Below, piece after piece: positions 44,594 through 58,094 of a stretch of DNA of 64,000 nucleotides. The DNA is taken from contig CM073558.1 in assembly GCA_037074615.1 (NCBI GenBank), positions 15,607,001-15,671,000 of the forward strand. The letters run 5' to 3'. The notes below the pieces were generated by a model. It worked only from the letters and a program-made list of their open reading frames with translations, was not told where the DNA came from and searched no databases. The translations under genes and the position numbers were made by a program. Source of the DNA: Leucaena leucocephala. Its lineage: Eukaryota > Streptophyta > Magnoliopsida > Fabales > Fabaceae. How positions within the stretch are numbered: position 1 is the first letter of the stretch; each line of letters begins with the position of its first letter.

Positions 44594-47500
44594 GGGACTT
44601 TGTGCACACTTACAGAAGTGAATAGATAGTCACCACCCATCTGAACATTCCATGAGAATTCTAGAGTTCCCATTTTTCTTGTGGAACCCATACATACGCA
44701 TCCTGAGATTGCGCGTCTAGCCTCTACTGCCGTGCCTTTTGCACCGTTCACAACAGTTTCAACATTCGTTGCCGAATCCAGGCCGGCCTTCTTACTTCCA
44801 AAATCCTTGCACATCCATCATGAACTAGTGACCGAGTGTTTCGAGCAAGAATTAGGGAAGTTTGGGCATGGTTACTGACTCCAGAGAAGAGTCACCATCC
44901 ACCTCAAAGTCCATTGACCACCCTAGAAGGCACACTTCTTTTGAGAAATTCATCAATGTCCAGCACGACGGCTGGTGTACCTTCTCTAGTTGGTACTACG
45001 GAACTTCTAACACTCTTACCAATTTGAGGGAAAACTTACCACCAAGCTGAACTTTCAACGGGCATTCTAGAACAGCCACTATTGTTGATTCATTCATCAA
45101 TATTCATCGCGATGAGCTCGTACCATCTCTGCCTCTTACTACGGACCTTCTAACACTCTTACGAATCTGGGTCAAAACTCACCACCCAGCTGAACGTTAA
45201 ATGGGCATCCTAGAATGCGTGCTTTCGACGCGGAAGTCATGCATATTTATCGCGTGCGAGTGGTCTAGTCTTCCTATCTTGTGCTAAGGAACTTCTTGCA
45301 CACCTACAGATTCAAATGGAAAGTCACCACCCATCTAAACATTAAATAAGAATTTTAGAATGCCTCCAGGATCTCGAGAGTGCTTCTAGCATCTGCTGGT
45401 GCGCATTTTGCAATGTTCAAGAAATGAATATAGAGTCACGAACCATCTCAGCATTCCATGTTGAAACTAGAATGTCCTGCTTAGTTTCAAAATCCGCGCA
45501 TATCCATCACAAACTAGTGACCGAGTGTTTCCAGCTAGAACTAGGGAACTTTTGGCACAGTTACAGACTTGAGAGAAAAAGTTACCACCCACGTCCACCT
45601 TCGTCAACCTCTCAGGAATGCCCACTTCTCAAGAAACCCATCAGCGCTCATCATGACGATTGACGTTTCTAGCTGGTACTAAGGGACTTCTAACACTCTT
45701 ACAGATTCAAGGGATAACTCACCACCCAACTGAACTTTTAGTTGGAATTCTCAAATGTCCACTTTCATTGCGAAAGTAACGCATATTCGTCATGAAGGTC
45801 ATGCATATACTTGGGAACTTCTAACACTCTTACAGATTTGAGTGAAAACTAACCTCCAAATGGAACTTTCAGTGGGCATCCAAGAATGTCCACTTCCACT
45901 GTGGAAGTCGTGCATATTCGTCACAACAGTTTCAACATTCAACATTGAATCTAGAATATCCTTCTCATTTTAAAAATTCGTGCATATCCACCACGAACTA
46001 GAGACCGAGTGTTTCAAGCTGTGAATAGGGAACCTTGGGCACAGTCACGGGCTTGAGAGGAAAGTCACCACCAACCTCAACCCTGAGTGACCTCTCAAGA
46101 ATGCCCCTTTTCTTTCTTAAGAAATTCTTCAATATGCATCACGTAGGTTGCCGTGCCTTCTCTAGCTGGCGCTATGGAACTTCTAACCCTCTTACAGATT
46201 CGACACAAATCTCACCACCCAACTGAACCTTTAGTGGGCATTCTGGATTGTCCACCTTTATTGCGAAAGTCACGCCTATTCGTCATGAAAATCGTGCACA
46301 TACTTGGGAACTTCTAACACTCTTACATATACGAGGGAAAGCTAACCTCTAGATGGATCTTTCCAATGGGTGAAACATCCAAGAATGTCCACTTTTGTTG
46401 ATTAATTCTTCAATATTCATCGCGACTAGCGATGTACCTTCTCTAGCTGGTACTATGGAACTTCTAACACTCTTACAGATTTGAGGGAAAACTCACCACC
46501 CAACCGACCTTTTAGTTGGGATTCTCAAATGTCCACTTTCATTGCAAAACTAACGCATATTCGTCATGAAAGCCATGCATATACTTGGGAACTTCTAACA
46601 CTCTTGCAGATTTGAGTGATACCTCACTGCCAAACTGAACATTCAATGGGCATCCTAGAAATCCAACTTCCGTTGTGAAAGTCATGCACATTCGTCACAG
46701 TAGCTTCAATATTCATTTTTGAATCTAGAATGCCCCGCTTCGTTTTGAAATTCATGCACATCCATCATGGACTAGTGACCGTGCATTTCAGGCCAGAACT
46801 AGGGAACTTTGGGCACAGTTACGGACTTGAGAGAATAGCCACCGCCCACTTCACCTAAGATTACGCACTTGCGTTGAGAAATTCATCAACATTCACCACG
46901 ACAGGTGATGTACCTTCTCTAGCTCGTACTTGGGAACTTCTAACACTCTTTAAGATTCGAGTGAAAGCTCACCACCTACCTGAACCTTCAGTGGGCACTC
47001 TGGAATGTCCACTTGCATATTCGCCATGAAAGTCATTCATATACTTGGGAACTTCTAACACTCTTACAGATTAGAGGGTAAACTCCCCACCCAACTGAAC
47101 TTTCAATGGGCACTCTACAATGGCCACTTTCGTTGCGAGTGAGTGAATAGGCTTCCTAGCTAGAACTACGGGACTTTGTGCACACTTACAGAAGTGAATG
47201 GATAGTCACCACCCATCTGAACATTCCATGAGAATTCTAGAGTTCCCATTTTTCTTGTGGAATCCATACATACGCATCCTGAGATTGCGCGTCTAGCCTC
47301 TACTGCCGTGCCTTTTGCACCGTTCACAATAGTTTCAACATTCGTTGCTGAATCTACACTGGCCTTCTTACTTCCATCATGAACTAGTGACCGAGTGTTT
47401 CGAGCAAGAACTAGGGAACTTTGGGCACGGTTACTGACTCCAGAGAAAAGTCACCATCCACCTCAAAGTCCATTGACCACCCTAGAAGGCACACTTTTGA

Positions 47501-48585
47501 GAAATTCATCAATGTCCAGCACGACGGCTGGTGTACCTTCTGTAGCTGGTACTATGGAACTTCTAACACTCTTACCAATTTGAGGGAAAACTTACCACCA
47601 AGCCGAACTTTCAACGGGCATTCTAGAACAGCCACTATTGTTGATTCATTCATCAATATTCATCGCGATGAGCTCGTACCATCTCTGCCTGTTACTACGG
47701 ACCTTCTAACACTCTTACGAATCCGCGTAAAAACTCACCACCTAGCTGAACGTTAAATGGGCATCCTAGAATGCGTGCTTTCGATGCGGAAGTCATGCAT
47801 ATTTATCGCGTGCGAGTGGTCTAGTCTTCCTATCTTGTGCTAAGGAACTTCTTGCACACCTACAGATTCAAATGGAAAGTCACCACCCATCTAAACACTA
47901 AATAAGAATTTTAGAATGCCTCCAGGATTTCGAGAGTGCTTCTAGCATCTGCTGGTGCGCATTTTGCAATGTTCAAGAAATGAATGTAGAGTCACGAACC
48001 ATCTTAGCATTCCATGTTGAAACTAGAATGTCCTGCTTAGTTTCAAAATCCGCGCATATCCATCACAAACTGTGACCGAGTGTTTCCAGCTAGAACTAGG
48101 GAACTTTGGGCACGGTTACAGACTTGAGAGAAAAAGTCACCACCCACGTCCACCTTCGTCGACCTCTCAGGAATGCCCACTTCTCAAGAAACCCATCAGC
48201 GTTGATCATGACGATTGACGTTTCTAGCGGGTACTAAGGGACTTCTAACACTCTTACAGATTCAAGGGACAACTCACCACCCAACTGAACTTTTAGTTGG
48301 AATTCTCAAATGTCCACTTTCATTGCAAAAGTAACACCTATTCGTCATGAAGGTCATGCATATACTTAGGAACTTCTAACACTCTTACAGATTTGAGTGA
48401 AAACTAACCTCCAAATGGAACTTTCAGTGGGCATCCAAGAATGTCCACTTCCACTGTGGAAGTCGTGCATATTCGTCACAACAGTTTCAACATTCAACGT
48501 TGAATCTAGAATATCCTTCTCAGTTTAAAAATTCGTGCATATCCACCACGAACTAGAGACCGAGTGTTTCAAGCTGTGACTAGGG
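44594..48585 (+). repeat. Satellite higher-order repeat: one full ~2.58-kb unit plus the start of the next
   Basis: The landmark GGGACTTTGTGCACACTTAC lies at 44594 and 47170, giving a 2576-bp unit. Within a unit the block (A/G)GAACTTCTAACACTCTTAC or its variants recurs at intervals of 118-260 bp, so each unit is a chain of diverged subunits. The second unit is interrupted at 48586 by a copia LTR. Confidence 0.85.
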
Positions 48586-50543
48586 TGTTGGAAATTATGC
48601 CCTAGGGGCCAATCATTGTCTTATGAACATTATTGATTTATGAATTTATTAATTGAGTTATCATATTATTTGCATGTTTACTATGATGACCATCCTTGGA
48701 TAATTCATGATATTATCCTAAATGTCCCTGGTCGATCATCTATGTGAGAGCACAGATAAAATAAGACCAGTATGACTTTGAAGATGTATAGAGATATAAA
48801 TCAAAGTCATAAGCACATGTAAGAGTACAGGGTGTTGAACCGACCCGCTATGAGAGAACTGCATGGGTAACGTCATAAGCTTCTCTCATATACAAACCAT
48901 GTCAATATGCCCTTTAACCTGAGATCATCATAGATTCCTACATGACAAAACGCTCAGCTTTGACCTAGTCAAAAGTCACTTTTGACCAAGTGATCATAAA
49001 AACTATGTTCGGGCTTAGTGGTTTTTCATGCGGAGGAATGTGAATGGTCAAGATGGAATTTGTCCCTCACATTCGTGGAGAGATATTACTGGGCCCCTCG
49101 ATGAGTGAGTCTAAGAAATGTATGGCCATACTGTAATGGAAAGGTAGTTCCATTTCTATAGTCAGACTACTCAGGGATCGAGAAAGTAACGGTCGGGAAT
49201 AGGAGGATGATATCATCCATGCCTCATCCATGACCAAAATATGGCGTGACAGAAGGGACATGATATGGTTGTATAAAAGGTTACATCGTTTATCGATCCT
49301 CATATGATTTGGGTAGTCGTTATGTCTTGCTAGAGACCGCTTGCGACTTGTGGGCTAGTATAGCAAATGGCCCACTACCAACTTCATATGGGCCTACAGG
49401 GTCGCACACAAAATAGCCCAACACGAGCTATGATGTCCAGATTCATTGAATCTAAGACATGTCCAGATTCAATGAATGATCCAGGTGAATGTATATATAT
49501 TTATTTATATTTATATTCGTATATATATAAATTCATATATATATATATATTATATATGAGATATAAGAGATTTAATTTATAAGGATAAATTAAATCTCTA
49601 TCACGTTTGAATTTGAAATTCAAATTGATAGGATATCTCATATAAGAGATATTTATAAGATTTAATTTATAAGGATAAATTAAATCTCTATCACGTTTGA
49701 ATTCGAAATTCAAATTGATAGGATATCTCATATAAGAGATATTTATAAGATTTAATTTATAAGGATAAATTAAATCTCTATCACGTTTGAATTCGAAATT
49801 CAAATTGATAGGATATCTCATATAAGAGATATTTATAAGATTTAATTTTAAGGATAAATTAAATCCCTATCATGTTTGAATTTGAAATTCAAATTGATAG
49901 GATATCTCAAATTTGTTTTATGAGAATAAATCAAATATAGTTCAGTCTCATCTTTATTTAAAGTTAAATAAATAGGTAATTAAATCTGTGGGATGGATTT
50001 AATATTATTTATTTAATTACTTTCTTATAAAATTATACAATATATGATAATGTATTATTTTCAGAATTAATATAAGATTAACTCCTAAAATCCTTTTCGG
50101 TTAAGGAAAACGCAGAGCATCCTATATATCTAATGTTAGGAGCTACGTTTTGGAACAGACACACACATAGAACACAGAAAGGCTGAAGAGGACTCTGCAA
50201 AAGGTTTGCAGATAAGAAACTGCCGAAATAGAGACGGAGAGGACGAACTCTTGAGAAAGCCCTGGAGGGACAACAGACGCTAGCACGTCATTTGTGGTTG
50301 AAAAGCTATTCGTGTGGATACCAATAGAGGAAGCCGACCTGAGTCGTCGACTTCTTGTGATCAGAAAGGGAGCACGAGCCACAGAGAGAAGCTGTGAACA
50401 TCGTGACCGAAAGCTGTGGAAGTCGCTGAGACACACTGAGGGTAATGCTTCTTCCCACTTGACTTAAACACATACGGTAGATCCTGGCAAGGAATGAAAA
50501 ATTTTTAAGATAATTTCCGCTGCATGTCTTTCAATTCCTTACA
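48586..50543 (+). mobile_element. Solo LTR, Angela-like copia, TSD TAGGG
   Basis: It starts TGTTGGAAATTATGCCCTAG and ends AATTCCTTACA, 1958 bp, the longest copy here. Perfect target duplication TAGGG at 48581-48585 and 50544-50548; the satellite reads GTGACTAGGGAACC across the site. TATA box at 49272-49280. Four ~90-bp internal repeats start near 49569, 49659, 49749 and 49839. Confidence 0.92.
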
Positions 50544-53500
50544 TAGGGAACCTTGGGCACAGTCACGGACTTGAGAGGAAAGTCACCACCAACCTCAACC
50601 CTAAGTGGCCTCTAAAGAATGCCCTTTCTTTTTCTTAAGAAATTCTTCACTATGCATCACGTAGGTTGCCGTGCCTTCTCTAGCTGGCGCTATGGAACTT
50701 CTAACGCTCTTACAGATTCGACGGAAATCTCACCACCCGACTGAACTTTTAGTGGGCATTCTGGATTGTCCACATTCATTGCGAAAGTCACGCCTATTTG
50801 TCATGAAAATTGTGCACATACTTGGGAACTTCTAACACTCTTACATATACGAGGGAAAGCTAACCTCCAGATGGATCTTTCCAATGGGTGAAACATCCAA
50901 GAATGTCCACTTTTGTTGAGAAATTCATCAACATTCACCACGACAGGTGATGTACCTTCTCTAGCTCGTACTAGGGAACTTCTAACACTCTTTAAGATTT
51001 GAGTGAAAGCTCACCACCTACCTGAACCTTCAGTGGGCACTTGGAATGTCCACTTGCATATTCGCCATGAAAGTCATTCATATACTTGGGAACTTCTAAC
51101 ACTCTTACAGACTAGAGGGAAAACTCCCCACCCAACTGAACTTTCAATGGTCACTCTACAATGGCCACTTTCGTTGCGAGTGAGTGAATAGTCTTCCTAG
51201 CTAGAACTACGGGACTTTGTGCACACTTACAGAAGTGAATGGATAGTCACCACCCATCTGAACATTCCATGAGAATTCTAGAGTTCCCATTTTTCTTGTG
51301 GAATCCATACATACGCATCCTGAGATTGCGCGTCTAGCCTCTACTGCCGTGCCTTTTGCACCGTTCACAACAGTTTCAATATTCCTTGTCGAATCTAGAT
51401 TGGCCTTCTTACTTCCATCACAAACTAGTGACCGAGTGTTTCGAGCAAGAACTAGGGAACTTTGGGCACGGTTACTGACTCCAGAGAAAAGTCACCATCC
51501 ACCTCAAAGTCCATTGACCACCCTAGAAGGCACACTTCCTTTGAGAAATTGATCAATGTCCAGCACGATGGCTGGTGTACCTTCTCTAGCTGGTACTACG
51601 GAACTTATAACACTCTTACCAATTTGAGGGAAAACTTTCCACCAAGCCAAACTTTCCACTGGCATTCTAGAACAGCCAATATTGTTGATTCATTCATCAA
51701 TATTCATCGCGATGAGCTCGTACCATCTCTGCCTGTTACTACGGACCTTCTAACACTCTTTTGAATCCGGGTGAAAACTCACCACCCAGCTGAACGTTAA
51801 ATGGACATCCTAGAATGCGTGCCTTCGATGCGGAAGTCATGCATATTTATCGCGTGGGAGTGGTCTAGTCTTCCTATCTTGTGCTAAGGAACTTCTTGCA
51901 CACCTACAGATTCAAATGGAAAGTCACCACCCATCTAAACATTAAATAAGAATTTTAGAATGCCTCCAGGATCTCGAGAGTGCTTCTAGCATCTGCTGGT
52001 GCGCATTTTGCAATGTTCAAGAAATGAATATAGAGTCACGAACCATCTCAACATTCAATGTTGAAGCTAGAATGTCCTGCTTAGTTTAAAAATCCACGCA
52101 TATCTATCACAAACTAGTGACCGAGTGTTTCCAGCTAGAACTAGGGAACTTTAGGCACAGTTACAGACTTGAGAGAAAAAAGTCACCACCCACGTCAACC
52201 TTCGTCGACCTCTCAGGAATGCCCACTTCTCAAGAAACCCATCAGCTTTCATTATGACGATTGACATTTCTAGCTGGTACTAAGGGACTTCTAACACTCT
52301 TACAGATTCAAGGAAACACTCACCACGCAATTGAACTTTTAGTTGGAATTCTCAAATGTCCACTTTCATTGCGAAAGTAACGCATATTTGTCATAAAGGT
52401 CATGCATATACTTGGGAATTTCTAACACTCTTACAGATTTGAGTGAAAACTAACCTCCAAATGGAACTTTCAGTGGGCATCCAAGAATGTCCACTTCCAC
52501 TGTGGAAGTCGTGCATATTCGTCACAACAGTTTCAACATTCAACATTGAATCTACAATATCCTTCTCAGTTTAAAAATTCGTGCATATCTACCACGAACT
52601 AGAGACCGAGTGTTTCAAGCTGTCACTAGGGAACCTTGGGCACAGTCACAGACTTGAGAGGAAAGTCACCACCAACCTCAACCCTAAGTGGCCTCTAAAG
52701 AATGCCCTTTCTTTTTCTTAAGAAATTCTTCAATATGCATCACGTAGGTTGCCGTGCCTTCTCTAGCTGGCCCTATGGAACTTCTAACGCTCTTACAGAT
52801 TCGACGGAAATCTCACCACCCGACTGAACTTTTAGTGGGCATTCTGGATTGTTCACTTTCATTGCGAAAGTCACGCCTATTCATCATGAAAATCGTGCAC
52901 ATACTTGGGAACTTCTAACACTCTTACATATACGAGGGAAAGCTAACCTCCAGATGGATCTTTCCAATGGGTGAAACATCCAAGAATGTCCACTTTTGTT
53001 GATTAATTCTTCAATATTCATCGCGACTAGCGATGTACCTTCTCTAGCTGGTACTATGGAACTTCTAACACTCTTACATATTTGAGGGAAAACTCACCAC
53101 CCAACCGACCTTTTAGTTGGGATTCTCAAATGTCCACTTTCATTGCGAAAGTAACGCACATTCGTCATGAAAGTCATGCATATACTTGGGAACTTCTAAC
53201 ACTCTTGCAGATTTGAGTGAAACCTCACCGCCAAACTGAACATTCAATGGGCATCCTAGAAAGTCAACTTCCGTTATGAAAGTCATGCACATTCGTCACA
53301 GTAGCTTCAACATTCATTTTTGAATCTAGAATGCCCCGCTTCGTTTCAAAATTCATGCACATCCATCATGGACTAGTGACCGTGCGTTTCAGGCCAGAAC
53401 TAGGGAACTTTGGGCACAGTTACGGACTTGAGAGAACAGCCACCGCCTAATTCACCCAAGAATACGCACTTGCGTTGAGAAATTCATCAACATTCACCAC

Positions 53501-56500
53501 GACAGGTAATGTACCTTCTCTAGCTCATACTAGGGAACTTCTAACACTCTTTAAGATTCGAGTGAAAGCTCACCACCTACCTGAACCTTCATTGGGCACT
53601 CTGGAATGTCCACTTGCATATTCGCCATGAAAGTCATTCATATACTTGGGAACTTCTAACACTCTTACAGATTAGAGGGAAAACTCCCCACCCAACTGAA
53701 CTTTCAATGGGCACTCTACAATGGCCACTTTCGTTGCGAGTGAGTGAATAGTCTTCCTAGCTAGAACTACGGGACTTTGTGCACACTTACAGAAGTGAAT
53801 GGATAGTCACCACTCATCTGAACATTCCATGAGAATTCTAGAGTTCCCATTTTTCTGGTGGAATCCATACATACGCATCCTGGGATTACGCGTCTAGCCT
53901 CTACTGCCGTGCCTTTTGCACCGTTCACAACAGTTTCAACATTTGTTGCCGAATCTAGACTGGCCTTCTTACTTCCATCACGAACTAGTGACCGAGTGTT
54001 TCGAGCAAGAACTAGGGAACTGTGGGCACGGTTACTGACTCCAGAGAAAAGTCACCATCCACCTCAAAGTCCATTGACCACCCTAGAAAGCACACTTCTT
54101 TTGAGAAATTCATCAATGTCCAGCACGACGGCTGGTGTACCTTCTCTAGCTGGTACTATGGAACTTCTAACACTCTTACCAATTTGAGGGAAAACTTTCC
54201 ACCAAGCCGAACTTTCAACGGGCATTCTAGAACAGCCACTATTGTTGATTCATTCATCAATATTCATCGCGATGAACTCATACCATCTCTGCCTGTTACT
54301 ACGGACCTTCTAACACTCTTACGAATCCGGGTGAAAACTCACCACCCAGCTGAACGTTAAATGGGCATCCTAGAATGCGTGCTTTGGATGCGGAAGTCAT
54401 GCATATTTATCGCGTGCGAGTAGTCTAGTCTTCCTATCTTGTGCTAAGGAACTTCTTGCACACCTACAGATTCAAATGGAAAGTCACCACCCATCTAAAC
54501 ATTAAATAAGAATTTTCGAATGCATCCAGGATCTCGAGAGTGCTTCTAGCATCTGCTGCTGCGCATTTTGCAATGTTCAAGAAATGAATATAGAGTCACG
54601 AACCATCTCAGCATTCAATGTTGAAACTAGAATGTCCTGCTTAGTTTCAAAATCCGCGCATATCCATCACAAACTAGTGACCGAGTGTTTCCAGCTAGAA
54701 CTAGGGAACTTTGGGCACAGTTACAGACTAGAGAGAAAAAGTCACCACCCACGTCAACCTTCGTCGACCTCTCAGGAATGCCCACTTCTCAAGAAACCTA
54801 TCAGCGTTCATCATGACGATTGACGTTTCTAGCTGGTACTAAGGGACTTCTAACACTCTTACAGATTCAAGGGACAACTCACCACCCAACTGAACTTTTA
54901 GTTAGAATTCTCAAATGTCCACTTTCATTGTGAAAGTAACGCATATTCGTCATGAAGGTCATGCATATACTTGGGAACTTCTAACATTCTTACAGATTTG
55001 AGTGAAAACTAACCTCCAAATGGAACTTTCAGTGGGCATCCAAGAATGTCCACTTCCACTGTGGAAGTCGTCCATATTCATCATAACAGTTTCAACATTC
55101 AACGTTGAATCTAGAATATCCTTCTCAGTTTAAAAATTCGTGCATATCCATCACGAACTAGAGATCGAGTGTTTCAAGCTGTGACTAGGGAACCGTGGGC
55201 ACAGTCACTGACTTGAGAGGAAAGTCACCACCAACCTCAACCCTAAGTGGCCTCTAAAGAGTGCCCTTTGTTTTTCTTAAGAAATTCTTCAATATGCATC
55301 ACGTAGGTTGCCGTGCCTTCTCTAGCTGGCGCTATGGAACTTCTAACGCTCTTACAGATTCGACGAAAATCTCACCGCCCGACTGAACTTTTAGTGGGCA
55401 TTCTGGATTGTTCACTTTCATTGCGAAAGTCACGCCTATTCGTCATGAAAATCGTGCACATACTTGGGAACTTCTAACACTCTTACATATACGAGGGAAA
55501 GCTAACCTCCAGATGGATCTTTCCAATGGGTGAAACATCCAAGAATGTCCACTTTTGTTGATTAATTCTTCAATATTCATTGCGACTAGCGATGTACCTT
55601 CTCTAGCTGGTACTATGGAACTTCTAACACTCTTACATATTTGAGGGAAAACTCACCACCCAACCGACCTTTTAGTTGGGATTCTCAAATGTCCACTTTC
55701 ATTGCGAAAGTAACGCACATTCGTCATGAAAGTCATGCATATACTTGGGAACTTCTAACACTCTTGCAGATTTGAGTGAAACCTCACCGCCAAACTGAAC
55801 ATTCAATGGGCATCCTAGAAAGTCAACTTCCGTTATGAAAGTCATGCACATTCGTCACAGTAGCTTCAACATTCATTTTTGAATCTAGAATGCCCCGCTT
55901 CATTTCAAAATCCGTGCACATCCATCACGGACTAGTGACCGTGCGTTTCAGGCTAGAACTAGGGAACTTTGGGCACAGTTACGGACTTGAGAGAACAGCC
56001 ACCGCCCAATTCACCCAAGAATACGCACTTGCATTGAGAAATTAATCAACATTCACCACGACAGGTGATGTACCTTCTCTAGCTCGTACTAGGGAACTTC
56101 TAACACTCTTTAAGATTCGAGTGAAAGCTCACCACCTACCTGAACCTTCATTGGGCACTCTGGAATGTCCACTTGCATATTCGCCATGAAAGTCATTCAT
56201 ATACTTGGGAACTTCTAACACTCTTACAGATTAGAGGGAAAACTCCCCACCCAACTGAACTTGCAATGGGCACTCTACAATGGCCACTTTCGTTGCGAGT
56301 GAGTGAATAGTCTTCCTAGCTAGAACTACGGGACTTTGTGCACACTTACAGAAGTGAATGGATAGTCACCACCCATCTGAACATTCCATGAGAATTCTAG
56401 AGTTCCCATTTTTCTGGTGGAATCCATACATACGCATCCTGGGATTACGCGTCTAGCCTCTACTGCCGTGCCTTTTGCACCGTTCACAACAGTTTCAACA

Positions 56501-58094
56501 TTCGTTGCCAAATCTAGACTGGCCTTCTTACTTCCATCACGAACTAGTGACCGAGTGTTTCGAGCAAGAACTAGGGAACTGTGGGCACGGTTACTGACTC
56601 CAGAGAAAAGTCACCATCCACCTCAAAGTCCATTGACCACCCTAGAAAGCACACTTCTTTTGAGAAATTCATCAATGTCCAGCACGACGGCTGGTGTACG
56701 TTCTCTAGCTGGTAGTACGGAACTTCTAACACTCTTGCCAATTTGAGGGAAAACTTTCCACCAAGCCAAACTTTCAACGGGCATTCTAGAACAGCCACTA
56801 TTGTTGATTCATTCATCAATATTCATCGCGATGAGCTCGTACCATCTCTGCCTGTTACTACGGACCTTCTAACACTCTTACGAATCCGGGTGAAAACTCA
56901 CCACCCAGCTGAACGTTAAATGGGCATCCTAGAATGCGTGCTTTGGATGCGGAAGTCATGCATATTTATCGCGTGCGAGTGGTCTAGTCTTCCTATCTTG
57001 TGCTAAGGAACTTCTTGCACACCTACAGATTCAAATGGAAAGTCACCACCCATCTAAACATTAAATAAGAATTTTAGAATGCCTCCAGGATCTCGAGAGT
57101 GCTTCTAGCATCTGCTGGTGCGCATTTTGCAATGTTCAAGAAATGAATATTGAGTCACGAACCATCTCAGCATTCAATGTTGAAACTAGAATGTCCTGCT
57201 TAGTTTCAAAATCCGCGCATATCCATCACAAACTAGTGACCGAGTGTTTCCAGCTAGAACTAGGGAACTTTGGGCACAGTTACAGACTAGAGAGAAAAAG
57301 TCACCACCCACGTCAACCTTCGTCGACCTCTCAGGAATGCCCACTTCTCAAGAAACCCATCAGCGTTCATCATGACGATTGATGTTTCTAGCTGGTACTA
57401 AGGGACTTCTAACACTCTTACAGATTCAAGGGACAACTCACCACCCAACTGAACTTTTAGTTGGAATTCTCAAATGTCCACTTTCATTGCGAAAGTAACG
57501 TATATTCATCATGAAGGTCATGCATATACTTGGGAACTTCTAACACTCTTACAAATTTGAGTGAAAACTAACCTCCAAATGGAACTTTCAGTGGGCATCC
57601 AAGAATGTCCACTTCCACTGTGGAAGTCATCCATATTCGTCACAACAGTTTCAACATTCAACGTTGAATCTAGAATATCCTTCTCAGTTTAAAAATTCGT
57701 GCATATCCACCACGAACTAGAGACCGAGTGTTTCAAGCTGTGACTAGGGAACCGTGGGCACAGTCACGGACTTGAGAGGAAAGTCACCACCAACCTCAAC
57801 CCTAAGTGGCCTCTAAAGAGTGCCCTTTGTTTTTCTTAAGAAATTCTTCAATATGCATCACGTAGGTTGCCGTGCCTTCTCTAGCTGGCGCTATGGAACT
57901 TCTAACGCTCTTACAGATTCGACGGAAATCTCACCACCCGACTGAACTTTTAGTGGGCATTCTGGATTGTCCACTTTCATTGCGAAAGTCACGCCTATTC
58001 GTCATGAAAATCGTGCACATACTTGGGAACTTCTAACACTCTTACATATACGAGGGAAAGCTAACCTCCAGATGGATCTTTCCAATGGATGAAA
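50544..58094 (+). repeat. Satellite higher-order repeat, near-identical ~2.56-kb units
   Basis: The landmark GGGACTTTGTGCACACTTAC lies at 51211, 53771 and 56330 (units of 2560 and 2559 bp); the last unit is cut at 58094 by the Tekay-like LTR. Sixteen subunit landmarks per unit were counted, at intervals of about 244, 147, 142, 141, 260, 141, 130, 216, 146, 130, 149, 133, 217, 126, 118 and 119 bp. The units at 53771 and 56330 differ by only a few bases per 100 by eye. The frames of 79-112 residues that recur once per unit are carried along by the repeat. Confidence 0.9.

Noticed and set aside
53858..54187. Recurring 109-112-residue frames once per higher-order unit (also at 44681, 51298, 56417)
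   Set aside because: They follow the repeat period, are broken by stops in some units (44681 and 51298 are shorter), have frames in competing phases over the same bases, and show no domain. Near-identity of the units explains the conservation.
44594..58094. CRISPR-like array because of regular direct repeats
   Set aside because: Units are kilobase-scale satellite with diverged subunits, there are no unique spacers, and the context is a plant genome.
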